64,000 nt of DNA from assembly GCF_040115645.1 (NCBI RefSeq), contig NC_089565.1, positions 2,542,001-2,606,000 on the forward strand. Direction: 5' to 3'. Position numbers and translations under genes: made by a program. This document shows positions 24,724 through 37,283 of the stretch, piece after piece. Origin of the DNA: Euwallacea fornicatus (Eukaryota; Arthropoda; Insecta; Coleoptera; Curculionidae). The notes beneath the pieces were generated by a model, which saw only the letters and a list, made by a program, of their open reading frames with translations, ran no database searches and was not told the DNA's origin. Numbering within the stretch: position 1 is the stretch's first letter; every line of letters begins with the position of its first letter.

Positions 24724-27700
24724 TAATATATACCCATGAATATTCCGTTTATTTTGAAAAATTTAAATTTTATTTTTTCAGCATTTAGTTATAAATCGCA
24801 CACTATACAAGTCACTCTTGCTAATTCATCTCTGCATCTCTGGTTTAATAAACATTTTCGTGCAGGCTCTCTCAGTTCTGCTCTACGTATCAAGTTCTAC
24901 TAGAAACTCTACTGATTTATTGCCGTAATTTTTGTACGTGGAAGTCTGAAGGAACAGACACTTTCAGAAGGATACGTCTTTTGGGCACTCTCTGTTCCAT
25001 TCTTGGAACATATTTGAGAGCGTAAAGAGGCGAATTAGGAAGGTGGTGCCGATCGTCGTCATCAAACGGTCCGTTGACACTTGCGGAGAGCTCAAGTTAG
25101 GAAATGGAGCTTTCGTTGAGCGAAATTTGGAGCAAAGCGACATACGGCCGTCCGAAGAGCGACGTGTCATTTACGTCAATTTTCCGAAATCGCGATTTCA
25201 CTCACGTATCGCGAGAGTTGGCCAGATACAATGCAAAATAAAACGAAAATCGAAGAAAACATTACCGCTTAATGAGTACGGTATAATGAAAGAATACCGC
25301 GGTGAGACTTCATAAACTTGGGCGATCTCATTTTGCGCTTTCGTAATAGTCCATAAACTCGGTTGAGCACTCATAATAAAGAGTATTACAACGTCATCCA
25401 TCAGGTCTCAAAGCGAGCGCCTCACTATGTGCGTGCAGTACAACGTCAGAGGTCCTATATTAATCGCCATATTTATAGGAGCAATTAGCCGTGGTACGAT
25501 TTGGCCGAGAAGAAGACGGTACCATCAATAACGTCAATGCCATCCGTGTGGTGTTATTCGCACGGTACCGCAACTTTCTAAAAAGAATTTAACCATTACC
25601 AGTTGGGAGTAGAGGTGTTTGGCCACGACCCTTCTACGACAATCTAGAAACGATAAAATCAGCCATGTAACGATAAGGGAGATTTTATGTAATTTGGTGT
25701 AAATGGCAACGCAATTTTCGACGGATGTGCATCATGTAAAAGGTCACGTGCAAGAGCTAAATGCCTGTAATAACTACCATTGCGACCACAATGGGTGATC
25801 TCGTGCGAAATTGCGCGGCCTAATCACATCGTATAATGTGTATATTATGACGGTTTGATGTCCAAACAATGGCTAGCTTGACAGGAGGTGCGCAATAATT
25901 TCAACTTTCTTCTTTATTACAAGAATCTAATTTTAAGGCGCATCTCCATGAACATCCACCATGTGTCCGGATTCCACGTGAACATGTAAACGACAAGTCT
26001 TTTTTCAAGAAGATGACTAGCATGATAAAGACGAACACGGCTTCTACCTCCTCGGGTCAATATTAAGACATAAATAAGAGCCTCCAATGCAGTCCGCGCT
26101 AATTGAAAGCGATACCACGTCCCGGGAGTGAGTAATGGTCGGGACCGTGGAATAATGTGAGAACGGGCGCTTTTTCCCTCTACCATGAGATGTTAAATAT
26201 CCTCGCGGTATTCTGTCTTCCGCCTGATTGTGAATAATTTAATCGAGTTGCCTATATATTCCTGGAAGGATTTAGAATGTCAGTTTTGTTCAGTATAGAA
26301 AGAAAACGGTTAGAATGATGGCTTACCTATTTTATATTTTATATAAGGTCATGGAAAGCTCCGTGAGGCCGATTGATAATGCGGGGTGTTACGGTTCAGT
26401 TTGCGCTCTTTCAGGACGTGGTAGAAAGGTGCGAAATAGGATGAACTTGGGAGAGGTCATTATTTGGAAACGCACATTGATAACTGCACGGGGGGCCATT
26501 TTGAAACTTTAAACTCAAATTTCGGACGTTCGTTCCTCGTCGCCGAAAAATTTTTTGTGGGGTCAGCCCTCTCGTGCCTGCCCCGGTTCCTTGCGGCACG
26601 CCCCTGACATTCGGCAACCGAAATTTTCAGTTCTCGGTTCAGTATAAAAGCTTCCGTCATCGGCATTTTTTCGTGTGTTGGAGAAACGTCCATTGAGCGT
26701 GATCGTCGACTAGGTACCCGGAACACCCCAAACCACGCACCTGCGAAAGTATAGCTACAACCTGTAAGCACTTTTGAGGCAACCTACAGACTCTCCCAAG
26801 ATCCAAATGATTTTTTGCTCAAACGTCTGGCAAAGTCGCTTTACTGCAGCCATTTGCGAGTCGAAAGTACCACTTTACCAGACAGATACAATAGCTGTTG
26901 GCTCCACGAACCTTTGGGCGTCTCGCGCGTGGTACCTCGTCGTTCCCACATTTAAAGGCAGCACTTGGGCCCGCAGAACTATCAATGCGTGTGGCGTGTA
27001 ATAGCGTGAAATCTGAACATTTAGGCTGAAAAATTGCCAGCCAACGTCACGAATTGTTTGGTAACTAACTCTTACAGCCGTCAGTGCGGCAATGGCACTA
27101 AACGGGCACAGTAAAGAGCACTTTATCGCACGCGGAAAGAAAAACAAATTTTTGGCCATGTCAGTCAATGCCGCATCACAAAAAGTCTCTTATGAAAAGA
27201 TTATTGGAAATTTAAATTGACTAACGGATGGTTATGATAAATCATTTTGTCGTCATTAAAATAGCTTTTTCATCGTTACACCTCGACTATTTGGAGTTCC
27301 ATTATGTTATTGAATAAAGTTGGCAGAGGAAGTTCGTTACGGGTGGAGGAAACTGGCAGTATTAATTCTCTTTAAAACGATTGAAGATATATATAGAGCA
27401 AAATTTTCCTGTTTTTATGTGCAGGACAACATGTCTAAATTTCATGTAAAATACGTGCATTTACTTTGATTTTCCGCTTCTTTGATAATGATTCCATTTA
27501 TAATTATGTACCGATTATCAAAGGCTGGCTGGCACGTATTTGGTTTTGTGATATTCTCTATTTCTGCTCTATATCATCTTAATTCTCTTCTTCAAGGGCC
27601 TAGAGGTTTCGACGACATACTGCTTCTCGCGTTCGGAAGGAATTTTACCTTGCATGCCTAGAAATGACACTATGGTGCTTTCAAATTGTCGCTTTCACTA

Positions 27701-30700
27701 TGCGTTAAGTTCCATAGTCGCCTTAACTGTAACGCAATGGAAATTGCCGAATTTAAAACTAAGGCATATTTTTCGCGAAATTTGGATGCTGAAATCACGT
27801 GAATCCGAAAACGTCCGGATACCAGGTGTCCACAAATGAAAATTTTCACTTGGATGGTCTGCAATCTTCGACAAAGGGCTAGCGGCGAACGGGGCCGAAG
27901 GCGGTCGCAGCATGATCTTCCTGATCACGTACACGGATTTCTTATTAGCTAAATGCTAATTCTTGGACGAAACAAAAGATGCGATCCGTGCACGACGACG
28001 CACCGCCGCCCTTCGGTTTGTTTGCGCAAAAACTTCTGGACAACTGCCCTAACCGTTCGAGTACCGCGTGCAAGGCCTCCCAAATCTCCCGATTTGAACC
28101 CTTCAGATTATCATTTGTGAGTTCACTTGAAGTGGCTGGCTCATAAAACGGCAATAAACGGCTTATGAAATGGATAAGAGCTACGACACGTTCTATTAAA
28201 TCCGTCTGCCATTATTAGACGCGCCCCAGGTACCTTCAATGCCTGCAGAGAGGTGGTGGAGGGCAAAAGCAAATGGGATGCGTTCGTGAGGATGGTCGAA
28301 ACGATTGTGGAAGCAAAGAGATGTGATGTGAGGAGAGTCCTCCGCGACGTGGCGGATCAGGCGGGGGAGAGACGCCAGCACCCTCCGAAGTAGTGCCTTG
28401 CGGCGGTTCCGGGGGAACAACGGCGAAGGGAGGACAGGGGGTTTAGTCGCGCAGCGCGTCTTGGGTTGGGACGTTAATCCGACACGAGGGGGCAGATAAG
28501 ATCGCCGAGTGCCGAGCCCCCAATGTCTGCTTGCAGATTCCCCTCAACCTCCATAAAAAGAGGTGCGTTCAAGGGTCGGTCAGTAGATGTTGACGCGGTT
28601 CGATGCGTGTACTGGGAAAAACGGTGGTCATTTTCGAAAATTATTCTAAATATTATTAGTCCCCTGCTAGTCAGGTCGATTGTTGGCACTCTGATAGCAA
28701 AAGTTCGAACTTTAGGCAAGTTTTTCGCCCGAATGTCTGCCCTTGGCGAGGCTTGCCAGCAAGAGTACCTTCTACCGGGGGAAAATGAATTGTGAAGGTT
28801 TTTTTTTTTTTTTTTTTAATTAAAAAATTACATGCAGTGATTTACAAAAAAGTTGCAGCTAATTAAATTCAGGTCATAACGGTAAACGGTGCTCTCTATC
28901 GGTAAACAAAAAACTGAGTAAATATTGGAGTTTCCCATCATCAACTTTCCCGGCATGCAAAATTTCGCCAGAATCCCGCGTTGTTGTCCAAAAGAATAAT
29001 CAAAAAACCCAGCGGACGTGGGCCCGCGTTGGTATCAACATTTTTTATTGAAATTATTTAAAGATTCGAGTTTGTCCGCGTACTTAATTAACACGATGTA
29101 TAATAAATACACTACTAACGAAATAGATATGTTCGTTCCCAGAAGAGCAACAGTTAAATGCGAAACCACACGATCCTGTGTCAGCATTTACATATTTGTG
29201 ATTTTTCCCAGCTTCTATTCCACGTAGTGCAAACGCATCTCGCTTTAGTTATCCCCTTCCTCGCTGCATAATGCCAGTCGAAGCAAACCCTGCGTGTCTG
29301 ATTAAAGCAGCAGGATGGTTCAAATGGGCCTCCTCTTCGAAGATGTCTTGTTCTCACCCATGATCGTGTGATATTATTTATAGCGTTTTCGCTCTATGCT
29401 AAAATCCCAGTACGTAGTTGATGGGACAGGACTGGAAGTGAAATTTAATGGCCGAACTCGGTGAAAAACGTCCTAAAATCGGTATTGCCACTGAAATTAA
29501 TAATGGCACCCGAGGAATGCGAAAGCGCTCTCGTGACACGTGCCCTCTCACGACCGTCGTCGTCTTATCTCCGCAACCGAGGGACCCACACACTGAAGAA
29601 TATTATTTACTGGCGCTGGGTTCCGATAAAGATCAGGCGTGGTCGCCTGGTGCTTGTCTTCGGGAAGCGTGATCACGTGGACGGTAGTCGAAGATGCTCA
29701 TCTGAAGAGATAACGCGCGCTCGCCTTGTCGTTCGCTCCCAGGGCTTCTGAAGGCACGGACGTGAGATCTGATTTTATGATATCAATATAGTCATTCGAT
29801 GAGGCATTCGTTTGTCATTTATTGAAAATATTAGACTAAAATCGCGTACCACTGAAAATGTAAGAGCGAGCTGCGCAGTAAGAGCGCTGCTCGGGCCCGT
29901 TCGAGCGACATCAGGACACGGCTGCTGTCCCGAGTTGTAGTAAGTTCAGGCGGACTATTAGATCGCCGATCAAATAACATTATCTACACGGTAGAAGATT
30001 AGCAAGGCGGCATTAATAAAGCAGCGTGGTTCTGGTAGAATGGCATAAGAGCTGGTTACACGAGTCGTGGGCGTCCGCGCATGTTGCCCGTTCGGGCAAG
30101 CTCTAATTACGAATTAAACCTGAGGTTCTCCAGAACGAAAACGATTTTGCACCACGAAAGAGGCGAGAAGTGCCAACGATTGGTTCTGCGATTTATCCCG
30201 CTGAGTTTTTGGCAATTTCAAAATGCAAACTAAAACGGAGATTTTCCAAAATTGGGACAAAATTGCGTCAAGAAATAAAGGAAATTTCGCTCATTTTCTC
30301 AAATCACCCTGCAGCTCAACGTTCTATTTCTAGCTTCTCTTCCAAGTGCTTCGCAGCCACTGAAAACGATTCTGAAGTGTCGCTGATTTTCGTGAAGTCA
30401 ATTGACAAAACCGAAACGTTTCATTCACCATTAAATTTTCACGGAAACTTACGTTTTGCGTGCACCTTGATTGGAACCCATAAACGCACCCCGATCCCTT
30501 AACAAATTGACGATCGACTATAGATATCGAGCCCCATTTTCTCCGGCAACGACTTGCCTCATTTGACTTTTGAGGCAAAAAATGCGTAATCAGAAATTGC
30601 GCATCTTCTTCAACACTCAAAAAAACTCCCAATGGGCCTCACCTATACATTTTTATTCAAATATAATAATACTTAAAAGAACTCGCATTCATTTTTCATA

Positions 30701-30949
30701 CCCTGAAGTAATACCCTTCCTGCATTTTTATTGTTATTTCCCTAAAGAGTTCCCCATCTCTTGCGGATCGGGCACTTTATGTCAAATAACAATAAAAATG
30801 CATCCAAGTTGTTTCCAAGACAACAAAACTTTCGGCAATATTAAATGCTCTTGATGCACTTGCTGCTCTTGAACATTTACTTCGGATTTTATGGGTGCTT
30901 AGAAGGTACTAAGGCGACCTCACTGGTTTCCAAACACAAGCGTTTCATA
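24724..30949. other. No recognised gene; GC-rich patches and a poly-T tract
   Basis: This is the longest stretch without a supported feature. GC- and CpG-rich patches occur at about 26,520-26,740 and 28,200-28,560, and a T run at 28,799-28,818. The plus strand at 28,215-28,400 reads REVVEGKSKWDAFVRMVETI, loosely like the end of an R1-type retrotransposon protein, but this is too weak to call. Other open frames have no motif. Confidence 0.35.
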
Positions 30950-32064
30950 CAAAGTGTCTCTGAACGTAGTGCCATAAATTCAACCAGGTATTCTAGATCC
31001 CAAAATATGACGGAAACTTCACGTAAATGTATGTCGGAAAGGGCTTCGTTTTCGATGTACAGAGTGTGAAGGGTTGGCTCCTGAAGAAGGTTTTTATTAA
31101 AGTTTCGGAAACGTTTTGAGGTAAATTGACGCAATTTTGCCTTTTACTGTAACTTTTTGTGCGCTTTCTGGATTTCTAAGAAGAAACTGCCACGTTTTTC
31201 AGGGCCGTGCGGCCAGGGGGGGGGGTGCTTAAAAATTATTTAAAATTTTGTGTATTTAATCCGTACTACTAATTGACTGGCTAATTGACGATATTGCAGG
31301 GAAAATGCATAAAACTTGAAGGTGTATACACGAAGAGATTACCTTGCAGAAAATCGCAGTTTTCAACAGTTTTCGAGAAAACTGACATTGGACAAATCAG
31401 TGAATGGCATGTTTTATCAAGTAAACATTAAATTTAAAACCTATTTGGCTCTGAGATGAAACAAAAAATTTTTTTTGGCATCCCTGTACATGACAGCATT
31501 TATTAATAAAGTCTGATCGTTCTTCGTTGTCACTGGAACGGCGTTTAATTACAATTATTGCTGAACAAAACTAGTGAAAAAGGGTTTTAAATCGGATGTT
31601 TGTTCGATAAAAAAAAAATTACTTCTGCCGATTTGATAAATCTCAATTTAGTCGAAAACTGTGAGAGATTTTGACTTTCACCGCGCACTTTTTTTATGTA
31701 AAAAAACGTTAAATTTAATATTTTCCCTGGGAAATCGTTAATAAAGTTGGGTACAAAAGAAAACAGATGCTTGCCAAGCGCTACCCCCCTGAATTACCTG
31801 CCCTGGGAGAAATGTCGCAATTTCTTTATAGGAACTCAGAAAGAGCGCAAAAAGTTATGATAAAACATAAAATTTTATTCATTTGCCCTGAAGCATTTCG
31901 AAAATATTAATAAAAAACCATCCGCCGGAAACAACTTTTCATACTCTGTATATCGAAAACGGAGCACCTTTAGATCTACGTGTGTAAGTTCATATGAGGT
32001 TTTTGCCACTTTTTTTGACCTAAAATATCAGTGAATTTATGGCTCTATGTTCGGAAACACCTTG
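30950..32064. mobile_element. Foldback element, 1,115 bp (family also at 47,076)
   Basis: Almost the whole element is two inverted arms of about 500 bp (30,950-31,480 and 31,560-32,064) around a short centre. The tips CAAAGTGTCTCTGAACGTAG and, inverted, CAAGGTGTTTCCGAACATAG run into GCCATAAATTCA. Further inside, CGTTTTCGATGTACAGAGTG pairs with CGTTTTCGATATACAGAGTA. TA flanks lie at 30,948-30,949 and 32,065-32,066. No protein is encoded. A transcript would fold into a long imperfect hairpin. Confidence 0.85.
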
Positions 32065-32743
32065 TATTATAATTTTATAGTATTGCAGCAAATACTTGTA
32101 GGCTCACACTGCACGGCAGTGTGCAGGCCCTTTACAGGGAAACAAGAGCCAGCTGCAGTGATAACCGTGTACTTACTCCCTTGCATATGGCCTTTGCATA
32201 TTTTTCACAGTAAGCGATTGATTGTAGCAATATCGAATGAGTTATAGATGCTCATTACACGTCGCATTGTAAAAAAAAAACACTTTAGTCTGGAGAATTT
32301 CGAAACTTCATATACATATATTATGCACTTAAACGCTACCTAAGCGCTGTAATTATTAGTGTCAACCTGTAATTATCAAATTACAAAGTAGGTTGTACGT
32401 CAGATAAAGTTAGAGGCCAGATCCAAGTTCTAATTTGAGTGCAACTGTTCGATACTTGGCAGGAGAGAGGTTCTTTTATTATTTTATTTTCTAAAATACC
32501 AATTATAGAGCAGTATCATTGAAATATCGGTTTAATAAGTCCTGCCTTACCCTCCTCTCGATACGGCTCGTTACTGAATATGACCAAATGGGTCAAACCG
32601 CCCTTCAATCCAGCGCGGCTACTTCAAAGCTTCGTTTGACATCTTCGGACCGCCGCCCTTGGACAAGAGTAAAATGTGTAATACCGTTTTTAACTAGGCG
32701 CCCTAGCAAGTTATCTGTATCGTGTGTTAAGTCAGGTGTAATA
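32065..32743. other. No recognised gene
   Basis: Spacer between two foldback elements; nothing recognisable. Confidence 0.4.
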
Positions 32744-33203
32744 CAAGGTGTCTCAAATTCAATGTTTCAGCCATTATTTTGACAAACCTTACACACACAC
32801 AGAGAGAGAGAGAGAGAATAATGCAAAAGCTGTAGGGGGCATTTAGAGCTGCGTGAAGTGTAATAAGTTTTGTGTAAGGAGTGGGTCAAAAACGAGTTTT
32901 AGGGTGAGAATATATCTTTTGTCTTCTCAACTGGAAGACCCTGATTATGGACTATATCAAACTTATATGAAAAGTGTCTAGGATTGAAACGAAAATCAGA
33001 AAATTGGGGAATATTCAGGAAGTTCCATGTGAGAAAATAAAAGACATCCTTACCCTAAAGTTATCTTTCACGCGCCCCGTATACAAAATTTATTAAGCTT
33101 CATGCAGCTCTAAATGCACCCTGCACCTTGCGCATGGATATTTTCTCTCATTCTATAGGAGTCGTTAAAATGAGGACTGTAACATTGAATCTGGGACACC
33201 TCG
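32744..33203. mobile_element. Foldback/MITE, 460 bp, TA flanked
   Basis: Inverted arms of about 200 bp start CAAGGTGTCTCAAATTCAAT on the left and CGAGGTGTCCCAGATTCAAT on the right (inverted). They share GCATTTAGAGCTGC and TAATAA-TTTTGT further in. TA flanks lie at 32,742-32,743 and 33,204-33,205. The left arm has gained a CA/GA microsatellite at about 32,791-32,817 that the right arm lacks. Confidence 0.8.
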
Positions 33204-36200
33204 TATAAGATTAGGGATATCTTCGCATTACCACGACGCGGTCCGTGGAAAACGCAATAAGGTTTGGTCCGACCGGTCAAGAAACCATCCCAGAATAGTT
33301 CGAAATTCCTTTTTAAAACGCGGTTGTTTGAGTGACCAATCCAATTGTCGCAAAGTTTCTAGTTTGACCTGAGAAACTTCGTGGCTCCAGCTATTTTAAG
33401 TGGGAAATTGAGAGTAAATTTAGGCGATTTCGTGTCTCTGCACTTACTATCAAGGAGCCTAATGAGTCATCCCGAATTATACTGACTTTGGAGTTAACTT
33501 ACCGTCATTTATCCATTTGCAAGAAGAAAAGGGTTCAACCAACATTTGACTGAAATAGGTGTGGATACATCTATCAGTTACAAACTGCGAAAGATGCGAA
33601 GTTGGGCAAGAGGACTGAGGAAAAGAACACTTTCCAAAACTATTTTTTGGCAGTTTCAGCTCTTCTAACGTAAACACAACAGCATGGTCACATGGCGCTT
33701 GACCATTTTTCAATCATTTTTTGACATGTAGTGCTGCATCATCGCCAGGGAATTTGCGGAATTTCTGAAATTTTGTTGCAAAACTGAACTCACCGTGCGA
33801 TTAGTTCCACTTTTAGCTTTTCTTGCTCCCTGCAATTGCTTCCTCCAGAGCAACTTTGGTCCGGTCAAGTTCGATCAAATGTAAAAACGGCGATGGCCCC
33901 CGACTCTCCGAAGTTATCCATATTACACTGATGGGCCCAAGGGTCAATTTCAACGACGTCAAGCTGTAGGTCGTGCAGTCCGTCTGCTTCCATGGAAACG
34001 ATTTCAGCCATAACGGCCCATGCGAAATCTAAAGTTTTTGGAAAATACTTCAGAGAATCCAGGATTTTCCATTTCTATAGCGCTCAGCTTAGAATAAATT
34101 TTTTGTGTAATGCGTTCGAGGTAATGTACAAGACTAAATGAGTCATGGATGAGACACTAACGAACGACATATTTTTTAATGGAAATCGGTAACATTTTAG
34201 AGAGATTTCGAAATTTTTATAAATAGTTTCTCACAAAGGAAATTCAATGTGAGGCTTCGCTAATTTATTAGAGTGGAGATAGTTGTCCAATCGTCACCTA
34301 TTATTAAACCAACATACAAACATAATAGAACTTTCAGGGTTAAAAGCTATGCTGTGGTGGAATTTCCAAATTTTACCGCAAATGAAGACAGTTACATGCA
34401 GGACACATAAATTAAGCATACCTTTGACCGCTATATGTGTGGCATATGGCTGTATCGTGAATAATCCGAATGCGATGTCCCAAATTTCTATTGGAAGCTT
34501 CCAAAACATCATGGTCTTAATCGACTATCCGTGTTGCTGGGCCGTTTGGGTAATCAACTTGTCGGGATCTGCAAAGGCAGCTTCCATCTTGGAAATTCTC
34601 CATAATGTTATGGATTTATCCGGTAAATTGTTTCCATTGGGAATGGTGACAGAATTGGGTCGCAGCCCTGATTTTTGATATGATGGTATTATAGAGGATC
34701 ACGGTGACGATACTTGAACAGTCAGAAAGATCTCGAAAACTGACTATACTGACACATCGAGAATTTGCCGAATCTCAGCGTGGGATTCCGCTTGTTTGTA
34801 CTCTGGGTTTCCCACCATAAAGCAACTTTGAGTAATAATCTTGTTCAGAAATTGTCGTTAACTCATCGGGCATGAATTTTCTCACCGCATTTGATAAGTA
34901 TCGACTTTTAGGTTCTCTGACGAATCCGGAATGATCCGTAAACAACATCGAACTTCCCATTATACAATTAAAACAAGGACATACGTTATGTAGTAACGTT
35001 TCTCTTTTCCTCCAAATAATTCAGCAAGTAGGTAGCAGTTAACAGGTAACTCCAACATTGGAGCGCCATCTGCCAACGGACCTCCGAGCTTTCGCATGCA
35101 GTATCGACTGCAAACAATCCCGACCTGGGGCACTTTGGCCCAGTGGCCGACTAACGTGTCGGTTAAGTTGATGCAACGAGTGACGGCGACGCTGCAGGGC
35201 AGAAGCGTCGCGGCGTCCTCGTTGTCTCTTCGGGTTTTCTGCCAAAATCGCGTGGATCTAGTGGAAGTTTGGAACCGTTGATGTGTTAACACATAGAGAG
35301 AGAGAGAAATAATTGGGGTATTAATAACAAGGTCGAGATGTTTAAAATGCAAATTTCTTTTAAACAATTAAATAGACCTTACATAATATTAGAACGTCCG
35401 ATCTTCAATGAGTATCAGCCATCAGTTTACCGATCCTTTATCTTGAGATTAACGAGAGTAAGTTTTCAGCAGGTATCCTGCGACTTGCCAAAAGCGTTCG
35501 ACCTTGTCAGTTGTTATGGCATTTTGCAAGGCGGGATGTGGCACGTCAAAGGAGACGTCTGAGGGTGACTCTTTGAAGAATCATCGCTTTTTGCGCGTGA
35601 TGTTGTCTTGGTGAATCATTAAGATGCTGGATTTCTTCAAAGCAACTCGATTGGCGAAGATTTGATTTTTATTAAGGGGTGCGTCCCATATATCGACGGC
35701 AGGTTGAAGTCCGCCTTCCGCATACGGTGCTTGACCACAAACTAGTCGCATTTTTAGGCTTTTCCAGAACTGTCGAGGCGTGGGGACCAACGAATAGCGG
35801 TTTTCTTCTAGTTATCACGATCGAGGCAAATATTTAACAAACACCCGTTATTCTTCTCATGGGCTACTAATTAATTAGGATTGTCTACTATCTACTCTGC
35901 TACAACGATGTCTAAAACTTTAATTAACATATTCTCATGAAATCCATTTCCATGATTGAATTAGGTATTATCTTCTCATCTTACTAATTTTCTCCAAATC
36001 TGTCTTATGTCGATTCATTCAAGCAGGTTTCATTTATCAAATATTCCATTGAAATGACTCCTTTCAAAACTTAATCCCATTGTTTCAAATAATGCAGTCA
36101 GTCTAGAGGATAGATAAATATACATGTTTCCACGATAAGATTGAAATGCCGTACCGAACGCATATTTGTGATAATTCGGACATTAAACTCAGCTTGCGGA

Positions 36201-36681
36201 CGCAAAAATTGATGGCTCAGTGTAGGAACATGAAATCAAAAATGTAGCAACAGTGACTGATGTTGCTAAGGCAGAAAAAATATAATTAAAACGAACCAAC
36301 AAACCTCGTCTGTATATTAAATATGGAATACCCGGGCAGAAAGAGCAAATAACCAAGGAACAATTAACCATAGAAAAATATGAAGCTTTTTCCTGTATTT
36401 GATTGCAAAAAAAACTATGATGAATGCCGTTTACCATTAAAAAAAAAATCAGCAAATTATCAATTCACTGTGCAGAGTTATTAAACTGATAGTTGCAATT
36501 ACCACATGTGCGTACAAAGCAGGTGCCATGCAGCATGTTGAGCAGGCCTGAAGACTTGGAAAGAGCGAAACGGAAAACCTCGCCCAAGAATGTTGATCTT
36601 TATAATTTTCCTATTTGTCATTAAGCAAGCTGCATTGGAACGCGCTAACCCTCTTGCGAACTATGATTTTTCCATTACGAT
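33204..36681. other. No recognised gene
   Basis: No exon or transposon protein recognised. The 131-codon plus-strand frame at 34,283-34,678 and the 135-codon minus-strand frame at 34,960-35,367 have no motif. A short GA microsatellite is at about 35,297-35,310. Confidence 0.4.
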
Positions 36682-37267
36682 ACGTTTAGACTTAAGTTTA
36701 ATTGCATTTCGTTTCCCCTCTACATTCCTCCTGTCTACGCCCTTTTTCCTCGCATTGAAACAGCGTCGTGAGCGATCCTGTACGCCGCAGTCCTTGGTGA
36801 TGTGATCCAGACCCCCCATTCTATTTTGCATCTCACGAATCCCACCTTCACGTATGAATCTTCCATTAGCACAGCCGACTTCTCAGCTTCCATTGTCAAG
36901 GTGTCCACCTGCGTATCATTTATATTTCCCCTCATCCCTCCAAGTGTGTATTCTTCCTCCCTCGTTTTTTCTACGCTTTTCCTAATCGTCTGTTGCACCT
37001 CCTCTCTTTGCGTAGTCGCGTCCATACTCCATATATGTACTACAGCCCTTTTTACGTTTAATTCCGTTAACCTCACCTTAGCCCTCGTACCTTTCTCAAG
37101 CACCTTCCCCATTTCCCTAACGCAGTCCGCATCTCTACCTATCGTCATCAGGATATTCCCTTCCTTGGTTGTCCTTAAACCTTGTATTTCCTTATTTGCG
37201 ACCTCATCCTTTATTGAATGGTTGATTTCATTTATTGTCTGTCCCAATATGACACGTTTAGACTTAA
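36682..37267 (-). pseudogene. Non-LTR retrotransposon ORF1 fragment between 14-bp direct repeats
   Basis: The minus-strand frame (37,247-36,735) matches the middle of ORF1 proteins of R1-like non-LTR retrotransposons. It begins in the segment GLRTTKEGNILMTIGRDADC and continues VREMGKVLEKGTRAKVRL, VVHIWSMDATTQREEVQQTI and MEAEKSAVLMEDSYVKVGFV. At its 3' end, in another frame, CCHC zinc-knuckle remains are visible (FQCEEKGRRQEECRGE, about 36,700-36,760). Such proteins bind the element RNA. Only this internal piece exists here; no reverse transcriptase, 3' tail or poly-A follows. The fragment lies between two copies of ACGTTTAGACTTAA (36,682-36,695 and 37,254-37,267). Confidence 0.7.
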
Positions 37268-37283
37268 ACTTAGCTTAAGTCTA
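37259..37283. repeat. Perfect 9-bp inverted repeat
   Basis: TAGACTTAA, a 7-base spacer, then TTAAGTCTA. The left half overlaps the direct repeat that flanks the ORF1 fragment. Confidence 0.85.

Noticed and set aside
28215..28560. Possible end of an R1-type retrotransposon ORF2 and 3' UTR
   Set aside because: The resemblance is loose, with no reverse-transcriptase motif or tail; only the GC richness is certain.
36802..37278. A 158-codon plus-strand open frame rich in Ser and Phe
   Set aside because: It is the antisense read of the retrotransposon ORF1 fragment, whose minus-strand frame shows the recognisable family motifs.
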